A stretch of DNA of 64,000 nucleotides from Akkermansia muciniphila. Its GTDB lineage: Bacteria > Verrucomicrobiota > Verrucomicrobiia > Verrucomicrobiales > Akkermansiaceae. Within the stretch, counting starts at the first letter, position 1. Each line of letters opens with the position of its first letter. A program made the position numbers and the translations under genes. Where the stretch lies: positions 744,001-808,000 of the forward strand of contig NZ_CP156688.1 in assembly GCF_040616545.1 (NCBI RefSeq), in the 5' to 3' direction. The notes below the pieces were generated by a model. That model was given only the letters and a program-made list of their open reading frames with translations. It ran no database searches and was not told the DNA's origin. Shown piece by piece: positions 26,699 through 37,300 of the stretch.

Positions 26699-27502
26699 AT
26701 GGAGAAAGCCAATACGGGAAAAATCGTCCTGCTTGTGATCCTTGGCGCGGCTTTCATTGTGTGGCATGTGGAATGCCAAAGGCTGATCAACAGGCGGAGG
26801 GAGGAAAAAGAGCATACCTGCACGCTGAAAAACAGGAGCGCCGCCCTTTACAAAAAGACATACGCCTCGCTGAGCGGAGAATATGAGCACTTCGCCAACA
26901 GGCTGAACGGCGGTGCCTGCGGAGAGAGCAAGACGGACGGTTCCCGCGGAACGGCGGAGAGCTTCAACGGCGCCTGCCAGTTCCTGTGCTCCACGATTGC
27001 GGCGGCGCTGGCCGAATACAAGAATTCCCTCATCTTTGAAGTGCTTTATATCCAGGCGGAACGGCAGGAGGGCCAAACCTTCCTGCGCGTCACGGGCTAC
27101 GCGCAGGGAGAGCACAATAACGACACCCCCTCCCTGCTGGCCCAGCCTCCGCGCCCCGTGACCGGAGCCCCCTCCATGCTGGACGAACAATTATTCACGG
27201 AACGCCGTCTCAGCCCGCTGGTTCTCTCCGGTCCCGGAGAAGTGAGGCGAAGCTTCTACCGGAAGCGCAACCAGCCCCCGGAGGAAAAATACATGCAGTA
27301 CCTCGCCATTCCCGTCCTGAGCCGGAGGAATGAAATCATCGGGCTCATTGAAGTGGCCATCAAGAAAACGCCGTTCATCTCCCCCGTGGTCATGCTGGAA
27401 GCCCATGAACTGGCGGACATCAACTCATGGCTGTACCATCTGAAAGACCATTTCCTGCTGTTCCATGAAATAGAACGCGCCGTCCGGCACGACTTTCCTT
27501 AA
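26699..27502 (+). CDS. Membrane-anchored protein with a GAF-like domain
   Basis: A 267-residue protein. A clear ribosome binding site GGAGG (26687-26691) seven bases before ATG 26699 decides the start; a frame starting at 26612 adds 29 residues. One membrane helix lies at about 9-24 (KIVLLVILGAAFIVWHV), followed by a charged coiled segment and a larger C-terminal domain. Near residues 215-245, YLAIPVLSRRNEIIGLIEVA reads like the end of a GAF sensor domain. There is no kinase, HD or GGDEF domain. The gene is likely transcribed alone. A ligand-sensing role is only inference. Confidence 0.6.
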   Translation: MEKANTGKIVLLVILGAAFIVWHVECQRLINRRREEKEHTCTLKNRSAALYKKTYASLSGEYEHFANRLNGGACGESKTDGSRGTAESFNGACQFLCSTIAAALAEYKNSLIFEVLYIQAERQEGQTFLRVTGYAQGEHNNDTPSLLAQPPRPVTGAPSMLDEQLFTERRLSPLVLSGPGEVRRSFYRKRNQPPEEKYMQYLAIPVLSRRNEIIGLIEVAIKKTPFISPVVMLEAHELADINSWLYHLKDHFLLFHEIERAVRHDFP

Positions 27503-27536
27503 AAATAACCTTCCGGCCCACAGGCCGGAGCCATCT

Positions 27537-28442
27537 TCAAGGTACAGTTCCCGGAGAGTTTTGCTCGCGGATAAACTCCATGGCTTCTCCCGTATCCACA
27601 AAATCCAGAACCCAGAAATTCACGCGCCGCGCATAAAGACGCCACAACGCTTCCGAGCGGCCACGCAGTACTTTTAACACATTCGTCTTTTCCGCGTTTT
27701 CAATCATGGGAACAAGCGTGGAAACAAAATGGTTGACTATCAGAAGTCCATTAGTGGGAAGCCCCCTGTTCAGCGTATTGGCCATCCGGTTTGCGGCAGC
27801 GGCCTTCCATGGAGTTTCCACGCAGTATTTCCAGACGGGCATGGGCCAGTTTCCTTCTCCATCAGGCCTGTCCGTCATCACTACCAGGCGGCGCCCGGTC
27901 TTCCGCATTTCCCCCAGGGTGGGCCATCTCTGTTGTACAGGAGCAGGGGCGCAATACTTCGCCATTCCCGCCTTTTCAAACGCTCTTCTCACTTCTTCAT
28001 TATCCGCATAGGATTCCAGGATCAGAGTCACCACGGCACGGGGATGCCCTTCCAAATAAACGCGTACATGGCCCAGGGCATCCTGCAGGGAGATAGAACC
28101 CGGAAAAAACAATTTTCCATTCCCGTGCCTGAGCACCAGCTCCCCGTCCTTCTTCCAAACGTCCCACATCTGGGCGTGAACCCCTGCCTCCAACTGTTCC
28201 GGAATATTCCAATTCTGATTGGGGCACCACCAACCGTCGCGGCTGTTGCTCATGGCATTGTGGGCGCAGAGCCAGGTCACGCCGTCGTACGGCACGTCAT
28301 CCGGCAATTCCAGAGGCCATGAATCGGCCCATGCAGCCATGGCCAGCATCCAGACGACAGCAACCGTTTTCCCTCCCCATTTCCACGCCGCTCCGGCAGG
28401 AGCTGAAAATCTTAACAAGAACCTTAAAATAAACATTTTCAT
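27537..28442 (-). CDS. Exported PI-PLC X-domain-like phosphodiesterase
   Basis: A 301-residue protein with a hydrophobic leader ending near AAWA (about residues 1-39). The mature part looks like the phosphatidylinositol-specific phospholipase C X domain: WLCAHNAMSN holds a first catalytic His, GVHAQMWDV matches the second strand, and LVLRHG a second His. PRAVVTLILESYADN and RRLVVMTDRPDGEG match the later strands. Such bacterial enzymes cleave glycerophospholipid or glycan-phosphate esters. It is flanked by tRNA-Lys on the same strand. Activity and substrate are not proved by sequence. Confidence 0.75.
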   Translation of the reverse strand: MKMFILRFLLRFSAPAGAAWKWGGKTVAVVWMLAMAAWADSWPLELPDDVPYDGVTWLCAHNAMSNSRDGWWCPNQNWNIPEQLEAGVHAQMWDVWKKDGELVLRHGNGKLFFPGSISLQDALGHVRVYLEGHPRAVVTLILESYADNEEVRRAFEKAGMAKYCAPAPVQQRWPTLGEMRKTGRRLVVMTDRPDGEGNWPMPVWKYCVETPWKAAAANRMANTLNRGLPTNGLLIVNHFVSTLVPMIENAEKTNVLKVLRGRSEALWRLYARRVNFWVLDFVDTGEAMEFIREQNSPGTVP

Positions 28443-28648
28443 TCACTGAAAATTCATCTTTCCGCTTTCTTCGGATATCCCACATAACGGGAGGGACGGA
28501 CAAGCCGCGGAAAATATTAAATAACGGCATCAGCCGTTCTCTCATACGCATTCAGCATGCACACCCAATTGCGGGCAAGAATACTCCGTAAAAGGAAACT
28601 CCGCAAGGAACTATTCCCCGCGGAGTTTCAAAGGATGGAAAATGAATG

Positions 28649-28723
28649 GTACTTGGACCGGGACTCGAACCCGGGACCAATAGATTAAAAGTCTACTGCT
28701 CTACCAACTGAGCTACCCAAGCA
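28649..28723 (-). tRNA. tRNA-Lys (anticodon TTT)
   Basis: The minus strand folds as a cloverleaf: acceptor TGCTTGG/CCAAGTA with one G-U pair, D arm AGCTCAGTTGGTAGAGC, anticodon loop ACTTTTAAT with TTT at the centre, and T arm GGTTCGAGTCC. No CCA is encoded at the 3' end, so it would be added after transcription. Confidence 0.95.
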
Positions 28724-28807
28724 CTTACCCTTGCTGGAAGGGCGGAGGCAGTAAACACCACGCCTTCTTTCATGGCAAGCGCAAAATGGAAGACGGACAA
28801 AAAAAGA

Positions 28808-29239
28808 TCAGGATTCCATGTATTCCTGCCACCGGGCGCGCCATTCAGCAGGAATGCGCGTGGGGCGCCCCTGGGGCATCTGCACCAGGGCAAGCTGCTG
28901 ATGGGCTTTTACCAGCAGGTCGTTGTTGGAAGCGCGGCGCATTTCAAAATCGCACCAGAACGAGGCCCTCTCCACGGATTGCAGCCACCCCGTCGTGACA
29001 ATGGTATCCCCCAGCACGGCAGGGCGCACGTAGTTGATCTCATGGCGCACCACCACGGCGAACTGCTGGCGGCCGCCCATGGTTTTATAGTCCATCCCCA
29101 GCTTTGCTCCCAGCTTGGTGCGGCAGGCTTCAATCATCCGCAGGTAGGCCAGGTTATGAACCACCCCTCCGCAGTCCGTATCATAAAACATGACTTCATC
29201 TTCCGTGTGAAACATCAGCTCCGGATTCATGATGGCCAT
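28808..29239 (-). CDS. Hot-dog fold acyl-CoA thioesterase (4HBT, YbgC/FadM type)
   Basis: A 143-residue hot-dog thioesterase. FYDTDCGGVVHNLAYLRMIE near residues 18-37 contains the catalytic Asp of the 4HBT family (usual form D.D..G..H...Y), and VVVRHEINYVRPAVLGD the central strand. It would cleave acyl-CoA or related thioesters in the cytoplasm. The family is linked in some species with the Tol-Pal cluster (ybgC), but here it sits next to comF and is far from the exbB operon. An internal ATG three codons in is also possible as the start. Confidence 0.85.
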   Translation of the reverse strand: MAIMNPELMFHTEDEVMFYDTDCGGVVHNLAYLRMIEACRTKLGAKLGMDYKTMGGRQQFAVVVRHEINYVRPAVLGDTIVTTGWLQSVERASFWCDFEMRRASNNDLLVKAHQQLALVQMPQGRPTRIPAEWRARWQEYMES

Positions 29240-29278
29240 TGTAGGAAGGAAACGGGCGCGCTGAAAGGAAATTCCGGT

Positions 29279-30028
29279 TCAGCCATGCCATGCGTGATGC
29301 GTCCGCGCCAGCGTGAACACGCACACGGAGGCCGCCCCGGCCCGGAGCAGCAGCTGCGCGCAGGCCTCCGCCGTAGCCCCGGTGGTAAGAACGTCATCCA
29401 CCAGCAGCACATCCCTTCCCGCAACAGGGCGGCGTTTTATCCTTTTTTCATCCGCATCATAGATTTTCCGGGCGTGCCGGAGGCGCTGCTCCCGCGCCAG
29501 GCTGGCCTGGGGCATCCGGTCCGGCAGGCGTTTCAGCACTCCGGCGCAGGGCCAGCGGAGCTCCCTGCCCAGCAGAACCGCCAGTTCCCGCGCCTGGTTG
29601 TATCCCCTGCGGACGAGCTTGCGGCGGTGCATGGGCACCGGGACAAGCAGGCGTTTTTTTCCGCCGAACCAGTGGGGATTTCCGCGCATGGCATCCGCCA
29701 TCATCCCGGCGAAGGTTCCGGCCAGATGCACGGCCCCGGCATACTTGAAAGCGAGGAGAAGGTCTCTCAAGGCCCCTTCATTCACATAGGCGGCGCGGGC
29801 TTCCTGAAAGGACGGCGCGGCTTCCGCACAGCGGCGGCACAGGCCGGACGGGATGAAGGAGCCCTCCGCGGGTTCCCCGCAAACGGAACAGAACGGAGGC
29901 TCCACGGGAACGAAGCTCCCACGGCATTCCGGGCAGACGTGGCAGCCGTCCAGGCCGCCGCGCCCGCACAGCTCGCAAACGAAGGGATACACCCAGGAGA
30001 GCCATTCCCTGAACACTGCTCCCAGCAT
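29279..30028 (-). CDS. comF: ComF family phosphoribosyltransferase-like protein
   Basis: A 249-residue ComF protein. The N-terminal zinc-finger region contains four CxxC pairs (CELCGRGG, CHVCPEC, CSVCGEP and CRRCAEA, about 18-68). The C-terminal domain has the PRPP-binding motif VLLVDDVLTTGATAEAC near residue 215, and VPVPMHRRKLVRRGYNQARELA at about 125-146, typical of ComF/GntX. In naturally competent bacteria ComF helps DNA uptake; in others its role is not clear. No other competence gene is here. Confidence 0.92.
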   Translation of the reverse strand: MLGAVFREWLSWVYPFVCELCGRGGLDGCHVCPECRGSFVPVEPPFCSVCGEPAEGSFIPSGLCRRCAEAAPSFQEARAAYVNEGALRDLLLAFKYAGAVHLAGTFAGMMADAMRGNPHWFGGKKRLLVPVPMHRRKLVRRGYNQARELAVLLGRELRWPCAGVLKRLPDRMPQASLAREQRLRHARKIYDADEKRIKRRPVAGRDVLLVDDVLTTGATAEACAQLLLRAGAASVCVFTLARTHHAWHG

Positions 30029-30057
30029 GTCCGGCGCGGCAGAAATGGAAATGCGGC

Positions 30058-30360
30058 CTACCGGCCGTCCTCCCCGTCAGGGGAGCCGAGTTCCTCCTCT
30101 TCCGGCATGTCTTCCAGAAGCTTGTCAATGGCCTCGATAAAGCGCCACGGGCAGCGCTTGCGCTGGTACTTGCGCCAGAGCACGTCCCGCAGGGTCACCC
30201 AGCGTTCACGCGTGAATTCCACGTGCTCCCATTCCACATCGTCACGTTCCGCACGGCCCACCTTGGGAGCGCATTCCAGCTTCCATTTGTTGGCGTGGTG
30301 GCATGCCCTGTATACCAGGGTGCCCTCTTCCGTGCGTTCTTTCCACGTGTGAACTTCCAT
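30058..30360 (-). CDS. Small protein of unknown function
   Basis: A 100-residue protein upstream of comF on the same strand, 29 bases apart. It is rich in Trp, Arg and Glu (MEVHTWKERTEEGTLVYRACHHANKWKLE at the start, then CPWRFIEAIDKLLEDMPEEEE). There is no signal peptide, membrane helix or known domain. The compact, charged layout and good coding character suggest a real cytoplasmic protein. It may be limited to this group of bacteria. Confidence 0.65.
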   Translation of the reverse strand: MEVHTWKERTEEGTLVYRACHHANKWKLECAPKVGRAERDDVEWEHVEFTRERWVTLRDVLWRKYQRKRCPWRFIEAIDKLLEDMPEEEELGSPDGEDGR

Positions 30361-30445
30361 GGGGGCGAGTGTAAGGCAGAACCGCCCCGGGTAAAGAGGA
30401 ATTTTTGCTAGTCATCCGCCCTTGCGCGATTAGTATGGCTCTGTC

Positions 30446-31255
30446 ATGAACGACACTGAAATGATCGAATGCCGCGAGCCTGCCCTTCAAATGCAGCGCC
30501 TCATCGCCATCATGAAACGCCTGCGCGCCCCCCAGGGCTGCCCCTGGGACGCGGAACAGACCCACCGCTCCCTAATCACCAACATGATTGAGGAGGCCTA
30601 CGAGGTGGTGGACACCATCCAGCGGGACGATTGGGAGCAGATGAAGGAGGAGCTGGGCGACGTTTTGCTTCAAGTGGTTTTTCATGCGGAGATCGCCCGG
30701 GAGGCGGGGCGGTTCAATTTCAATGACGTGGCCGCGGAAGTGAGTGAAAAGCTCGTGCGCCGCCATCCCCATGTGTTTGCCCAGTCCACGGCGGATACGA
30801 CGGACGCCGTGCTGACCCAGTGGGACAAGATCAAGCGCCAGGAGAAAGGCACGGAGTCCACCCCGTACCTGCACGGAACGGGCAAGGGCCTGCCGCCCAT
30901 GCTCCGCGCGTGGAAGCTCCAGAAGAAAGCCGCCAAAGCCGGGTTCGACTGGCCGGACGCCCAGGGCGCCCTGGACAAGGTGAAGGAAGAAACCGCGGAG
31001 TGTGAGGAAATCCTGCCCGCCGCGGAGGAAGACCCGCGCGTCACGGAGGAGCTGGGGGACCTGCTTTTTTCCGTGGTCAACCTGTGCCGCAAGAAGGGCA
31101 TTGACCCGGAAGCGGCCATGGCGGGAGCCAATAAGAAGTTTGAGCAGCGTTTCAATGAGATGGAGCGCCTGCTTGCCAGGGACGGCATGTCCCTGGAGGA
31201 AGCAGGGCTGGACGCCATGGAGGAACGCTGGCAGCAGGCGAAGTCCTCCCGGTAA
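30446..31255 (+). CDS. mazG: Nucleoside triphosphate pyrophosphohydrolase MazG
   Basis: A 269-residue enzyme that hydrolyses noncanonical or excess NTPs to NMP. The N-terminal MazG unit has CPWDAEQTHRSLITNMIEEAYEVVD (EExxE-type acids near 45-52) and LGDVLLQVVFHAEIARE. A second unit in the C-terminal half has EELGDLLFSVVNLCRK and AAMAGANKKFEQRF. The double-domain size matches E. coli MazG. It is divergent from the small gene at 30058 and convergent with the giant gene at 31352, with a shared terminator. Confidence 0.95.
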   Translation: MNDTEMIECREPALQMQRLIAIMKRLRAPQGCPWDAEQTHRSLITNMIEEAYEVVDTIQRDDWEQMKEELGDVLLQVVFHAEIAREAGRFNFNDVAAEVSEKLVRRHPHVFAQSTADTTDAVLTQWDKIKRQEKGTESTPYLHGTGKGLPPMLRAWKLQKKAAKAGFDWPDAQGALDKVKEETAECEEILPAAEEDPRVTEELGDLLFSVVNLCRKKGIDPEAAMAGANKKFEQRFNEMERLLARDGMSLEEAGLDAMEERWQQAKSSR

Positions 31256-31307
31256 AAGACGCCCCTGTTCCGAGCCGGGCCTTGTCCGTGCCTTCCGTTC
31301 TTACCTG

Positions 31308-31347
31308 TTCCGGCGCCGAACGCATCATCAGGCGTACGGCGCCGGAA
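31308..31347. terminator. Bidirectional terminator between mazG and the giant gene
   Basis: TTCCGGCGCCG (31308-31318) pairs with CGGCGCCGGAA (31337-31347), with an inner ACGC/GCGT pairing. It is followed by TGTTTT on the plus strand. It lies between the convergent stops at 31255 and 31352. Confidence 0.75.
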
Positions 31348-31351
31348 TGTT

Positions 31352-34300
31352 TTAACGTGCATTTCCGTTCCTGCGGCGGCGCAGCAGCAGCGCGCCCAGC
31401 CCCAGCAGGCCAAGCACGGCCGTTCCCGGTTCGGGAACAGGACGCACCAGCGACACCACGCCGTCCTTCATCCAGGAATCCCCGTTTTCCAGCAGGAATC
31501 CGGCGTTTTTCAGGGCGGCGTCATAAAGGACGGAGGCCAGGGAGGCGTCCCCGCTGAACGTATTGGTCACGGAGCCGTCGTAAAGGACAAAGTGGATGGT
31601 GGTCACGCTGGAATCCACCAGTTGCGCGATCAGGGCGGCGGAACATTCCGTGAGCATCAGGTTCACGCCCCCGCAGAAGTCCACGGACGCGTTTCCGGCC
31701 CCGGTAATCAGCGCGTTGGTCGTCCACGTGCCGGGGTCCGTCATGGAGAAGTTGCCGTCCGCATAGCTGATGTTCAGGTTCGGCACAGCCGGGGACGTGG
31801 AGACGGGGGAAACGGCCAGGGAGGAAAGTTCCCCCAGCCTGATGCCGGAATCCGCCGCGTGAATGAGCATGTCTTCCACACGGGCCTCCTGCCCTGCGGC
31901 CACCTCCAGCACGGAGCCGGAGAATTCCGTATGGGCCAGCGCCGCTCCGGTCCTGACGTTCACATTGACCCCGTTGAACTGCGCGCGGTCCGCGGCGCTT
32001 GCCCCCTTCACAATTCCGGTTCCGGCAGAAGAACCGAAGGAAGCGCGCTCCACCGTGGAGGAGGAAGCCCCGGCACGCGCCGTCACCGCCACGGAAATGT
32101 CAGACAGTGAGAAGGAGTTCAGCGTGTTGACGGAGGCGCCCGCGCCCGCCAGCTTCACGGAGCTGGCGTAAGAGACCGTTCCCGCCTTCACATCCAGCCT
32201 GGAATTCGCCCCCAGAAGCTCCACGCTTGCCTTCTCATTGAGCGCCCCCGCATGGGCCAGCTCCAGCGCGGCGTGGTCCGTCACCCGGTAGGCGCCGTCC
32301 CAGGTATTGGCCCCTCCCAGCACCACGCGGCCGTTTTTGCCGGCGTTGTCATTTTTAATGATGATGGTTCCGGAGGTTTCGCCGGGCTTGATGACTCCGT
32401 TAAGCGTCATGACATGGCTGTCACCGGAGGCCGCCATGGCGTCCGGATCGTACCCGGTCGTGTCCAGCACAAAGGCCTTGCCTCCGGCGTCCACCACCAT
32501 TTCATAATCATTGTCCCAGTCCGCATCCAGCATGCCCAGCACGCCGCCGCCGTTCAGGAGAATCGTGTTGCCGGTTTTCTGCACGCCGTCTTCCGTATAG
32601 GGCGTTCCGGACAAGGTGCCGAAGCCGGAACCCAGGCGCAGAACGCCGCCGTCATTGACCTGCACGTCATAATCATACAGCGCCTGCCATTCGTCCCTGC
32701 CCACCACCAGGTTGCCATCCTGCCCCATGTTCAGTTCTCCAACCAGGAAGAGGGAGTTCTCCACCTTCAGGGAACCGGCGTCAATGGTCAGGAAAGCCAG
32801 GCGCGCGTTCCCCGCCGTCTGGGAAAAGACGCCCGTTTTCACCAGGCCGATGTAGCCGGAGTCATATTTTTTGCCCGTGTCGTACATGTCAATGTACTGC
32901 CCAAATCCCAGATTGCCGTGATAAACACGGTCTGACGTGTCCACCGCCAGCAGGAGGGCGGTGGCGGAATCCCGCCCTGCGGAGGCTTCCGTAGTAACGC
33001 AGGAGGCTTCATCATTCCCCATGATGCCCGCCAGGGTAAGTTTGTGGACCTTCTCCACGGAATCAAGATGCAGCACTGTGTTCCGGACGCCGTTCAGGCT
33101 CAGGTCAAACAGGGCTTTCGTCCACGTGTCCCTATCCAGGCAGACCTGTACCGTTCCCTGCCCGTTTTCCGTTCCGCCCATGCTGACCTTTCCATGGAAA
33201 GCGGAACCGTCATCCAGTTGAAAAACGGTCTGGCCGCTGGCGTTGGCGTGCTGCAGCACCAGGTTGGCGGTGAAATCCCCGCGGACGGTGGAAATAACAG
33301 CGCCGATCACCCTGTCCGTGTGGGATACCGTCACCACGGAATTCTCCGCGATCGTGAGCAGGTTGCCCAGGGAGGCCACGTGCTGGATAAATCCGCCGCT
33401 CCGGTAGTCCAGCGCCAGGGAGGTGCCGTTAAACATGCGGATTTCCCCGGTCCCCAGGGCGGCGGCGTCCCGCATGACGATCCTGCCTCCGTTGACTTCC
33501 GTTCCGCCGGAATACGTGTTGGCCGTTTCCATCACCAGGGTACCCGCTCCGTCCTTGGTCAGGATGGTCTTCCAGCCGCTGGTTTCGTAATCCTCCGGCA
33601 GGGAGCCGTCCGCAATCAGGCCGCCGGCCTCATGGGCGCGGAAAATGTAGTTGACGTCATCCTTCACGCGGATGGACGCCGGGCGCACTTCCCCCTTGAT
33701 GAGCACCACGTTGAAATCCTCCCCGCCTTCCCTTTCCACCATTCCCGTCTTGCCCGCGCCTTCCGCGCCAAAGGCCACGTGGTAGGTATCACGGTAAAAG
33801 CCGTTGAGCCCCAGATTCTTGTCCAGGCCTTCCAGCCAGTGATTGCGGTCGGTCCCCTGTCCATCCGCCAACTCGTTGCCAAACCAGACGTTATCCGTGG
33901 CGGCCACGTATTCCCCCTCGCTCCGGTTCTCTCCGTTGTACCAGGTGCGGATGGGCGTATTGGTCACCGTCATGACCAGGTCCATGTTGTCCTCGGATAT
34001 TTTAATGATGCCGAACCAGCCGTTGCCTACGGAAATCGTGCGCGTTTGAAAGCCGCCCAGCGTCCCGTCCACATAAATGCCGTTCTCCGTGGTCGCCAGG
34101 TAATACTTCTTATCAACCGTATTTGTGTTTCCGAAGTCGTAACCGTCAAAACGCACCAGAATATCCCCGTCCAGATTCAGACGGCCTGAATCCGCCATGC
34201 CGTCCAGCTCCTTGATAGCCAGCAGGGGGTGCTCCTCCAGTTCGGACGGGAGAATGCTGCAGTCAAAGTACAGGAAAGAAGTGCCGGAAACCGTCACGGA

Positions 34301-37300
34301 ACCGTTTACAACAGCCGTTTCAGGGGTCTGGACCGTGCCGTTACCCGTGTTCACGCTGACGGCCTTGTCCGTCACGATGTGAAGCGCGTACCCCGGATTG
34401 ATCGTCATGCTCCCCTTGGCCGCGCCCCAGTCCTGCACCGTGCCGCCGGAAGTGACGCCGCGGGTCACGCCCAGGTTCAGGGTGGTGCCGCCATGCAGGG
34501 TGGCGCTCGTCTTCACATCCAGGTTGTTGAAGCCCAGCGTCCCTTCCCGGAGAACCAGGCGGTTGACCACAGCCGTATGGATGTACTGCGCTCCCGCGCC
34601 CGTCTTGGTCAGGGAAAGGGTTTCCTGGCTGGCGGCCGTCACCTTGCCGGAAGTGGCGGAACCATACGCGGAGCTGGTGCCGAAAACGCCGGCAAAGTAC
34701 AGGTTTTCCGCCTCCTTCACGTCCAGCGTCAGCGTACTGTCGGAATTGGTCAGCACGCGCAGCGTATCCACCTCGCTCCCCACGGTGTAGTTCTTTCCGT
34801 AATATTCGCTGTCCTGCGTCTTGCCGATCAAGTCCCCCTGCAACCCCGCCAGAACGGCGTCATTCTGCACCAGCAGGATGTGGTAAAGGTCCATGCGCTC
34901 CTTGCCTTCAAAGGCGGTGCCGTTGTCCGCCGCATTCACGGTATGGGCGCGCGTCAGGTCCACCTTGGCGTTCCGCAGCGCGTCGTCTTCCACAATGAGC
35001 TGCACGGCGCCGGGCTTGCGGACGGCAAGAAGGTCATTGTTGGAATCCGCATTGGCAGGGGAGTCCGCCTCGGAATACAGAATGTAGTTGTCCAGCTTGA
35101 CGGTTCCGGTAAAACTGGATTTTTCTCCCGGGGCCAGGCTTTCGTCACAAATGTGGAACATGCTCACCCACTTGTCCAGGCCGCCCATGGTCGTGGAGGT
35201 GTAGCCCATCAGCGTCAGTTCTCCATAGCCGTCCAGCCTGCCGGTCAGGGACAGCGTGCGCCAGTGGCGGGAAGTCAGGTAATCCCACTGGTAGCCGGAG
35301 GAGCCCGCGCCCGGCAGCTCTTCCTTCTCCGCCAGGGAAAGGGGGGAGTAGCCTATCACCACCTTAGCCGTGTCCTTGGAGGACGTGCCTATCTGGATGT
35401 TGTTGGCTATGGAAGGATTGCGGTAATGGGAATCCAGCTCCGTGGCAAAGGGATAATTCACATACAGTTCCGTTCCGTCCGCCATCCGGATGTCCCCGGA
35501 CCCCAGCGCCCCCTTGCGGGCCACCAGAATACTTCCCTCCAGAATCTCCGTGCCCCCGGAAAAAGTGTTGGCGGTGGCCAGGGTCAGCATGCCCGCCCCT
35601 TCCTTGACCAGTTTTCCCGCGATGCCTTCCCCGGCATCCGCAATGCTGCCCGTTCCTCCGTCCGCGGCGTGAAAGACATATCCCATGCCGCCGTTCGCCT
35701 CCTTGTCCACGGAGACCGTCAGCCTGGAGACGCGCACCGTGCCGTCCAGAGTAACGTCAAAGCTGTTCACCGCGTGGCCGGACAAGTCCTGCATGCCGAA
35801 GAGGACTTCACGCTCCCCGTTGCGGAACGTCAGGCTGCCTTCCCACGGGCTGCCGCCCCTGGAGCCGTCAGACCATACATTGCCGTCCGGCGTCTGGCCG
35901 CGGTTTCCCTGCCACACGTAATAATTGAATTTGTCCGCGTCAAAGTAGGTGCCCTCCAGAGAGGAGGAGTCCAGCCCGGTCACCAGCATCTGCCACCGGC
36001 CGTCCCCCTGCACGTTCAGGGTCAATCCGCTGTAAACGTCAATATCCCGGTAAATCCAGTTCCCGTCCGCATCCCTTCCCTCAGCATACCTGACTTTTTC
36101 CTTCTGCACGGCATCCGCAAAGGAGAGGGTGTTGCCATCCGTCACGGAAATAAGCTTCCGGGATTCTCCGGACTGGATGCCGGACTCGGGAACGGCCACC
36201 GTCAACAGGCTTCCTTCCGCAAACTGCACGGAAGAATCCAGCCGGAACGTTCCGGCCGTATCCAGAACCAGGCCCTTGTTGAAAACAAGCGTTCCTGCGG
36301 ATTGCCAGTTCATGCCGTCCAGGCGGGAAGCCGTTTCACGGTAGTCCAGGGTTAGGGCGGCTCCGGCGGCAATATCCAGCAGGCCGCCGGAGGAAGTGGA
36401 AAGGGATTCACTGACGGTCAGGGAACCTCCGGCGCCCAGGCGGAGCACGCCGCCCAGGATGTCCACACTCCCCAGCCTGCCGGAATAAACGGTCTGTTCC
36501 CCGCTGCCCTTCTTGACCAGGTTGATGGTTCCGGTGCCGTCCGCCTCAATGGCCTGCCCGTTTTTGTAACTCTCGTTCTTTTCCGTCCCCTCATAGTAGG
36601 CGCCGTCCGCCCCCAGACCGCCTATCACGCCCTTGAATTCATGATTCCCCGCGCCGTCAATGGTCAGGGTGGCCGTGTTCCCGTTGCCCACCGTAACACG
36701 GGAGGAGGCCCCCTCCGTGCTCCCCTCCAGTCCGGAGAGGAGCAGATCCCCCTCCAGCTTTAAAATCACCTGCCCAGGCGTTCCGGCACTCCCCGTCAGC
36801 CAGCCGCCCAGGTTGCCCGGGTCCTTCCCTCCCTGGCGGATCAGGGACAGGTCCGCCACCACGGCGTTCATGTCTCCCGCCGCCTGAATCTGGACGGGCG
36901 TATTGTAACCCTCGGAAGCCAGGCTGGAACGGGGGGCGGCCGCCTGCACCACTCCGCTGAAGCCGCTCATGTCCGCCCCCGTCAGGTCAAAAATGCTTAC
37001 CCGGTTGCGGCTCGTGTTCTCAAACACCAGCGTTCCCGTACCGGAAATGGTACCTTCCAGAAAAGCCGTGCGCGCCGTGGAGTTCGTGAACCCCAGGTAC
37101 ACTTTGTCCCCGGAGCCTCCGTCCATCCGGATATTCACGCCGTAATGCTTCTCCTTGTTGCCGTCGTCGCTGACATTGGCGCTGTCCAGGAAAATATCCC
37201 CGTTCCCCTCCATGCGCACCGTTCCGGCATACCCTTCTTCCAGGAAAACACTGTCCCCTCCCGCCACAACAATGTCCGCAGGCGCCTGCGGCGCGGCGGC

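Noticed and set aside
34229-36355. A 708-residue plus-strand open frame inside the giant PEP-CTERM gene
   Set aside because: Shadow frame of the repetitive gene; no start context or domain.
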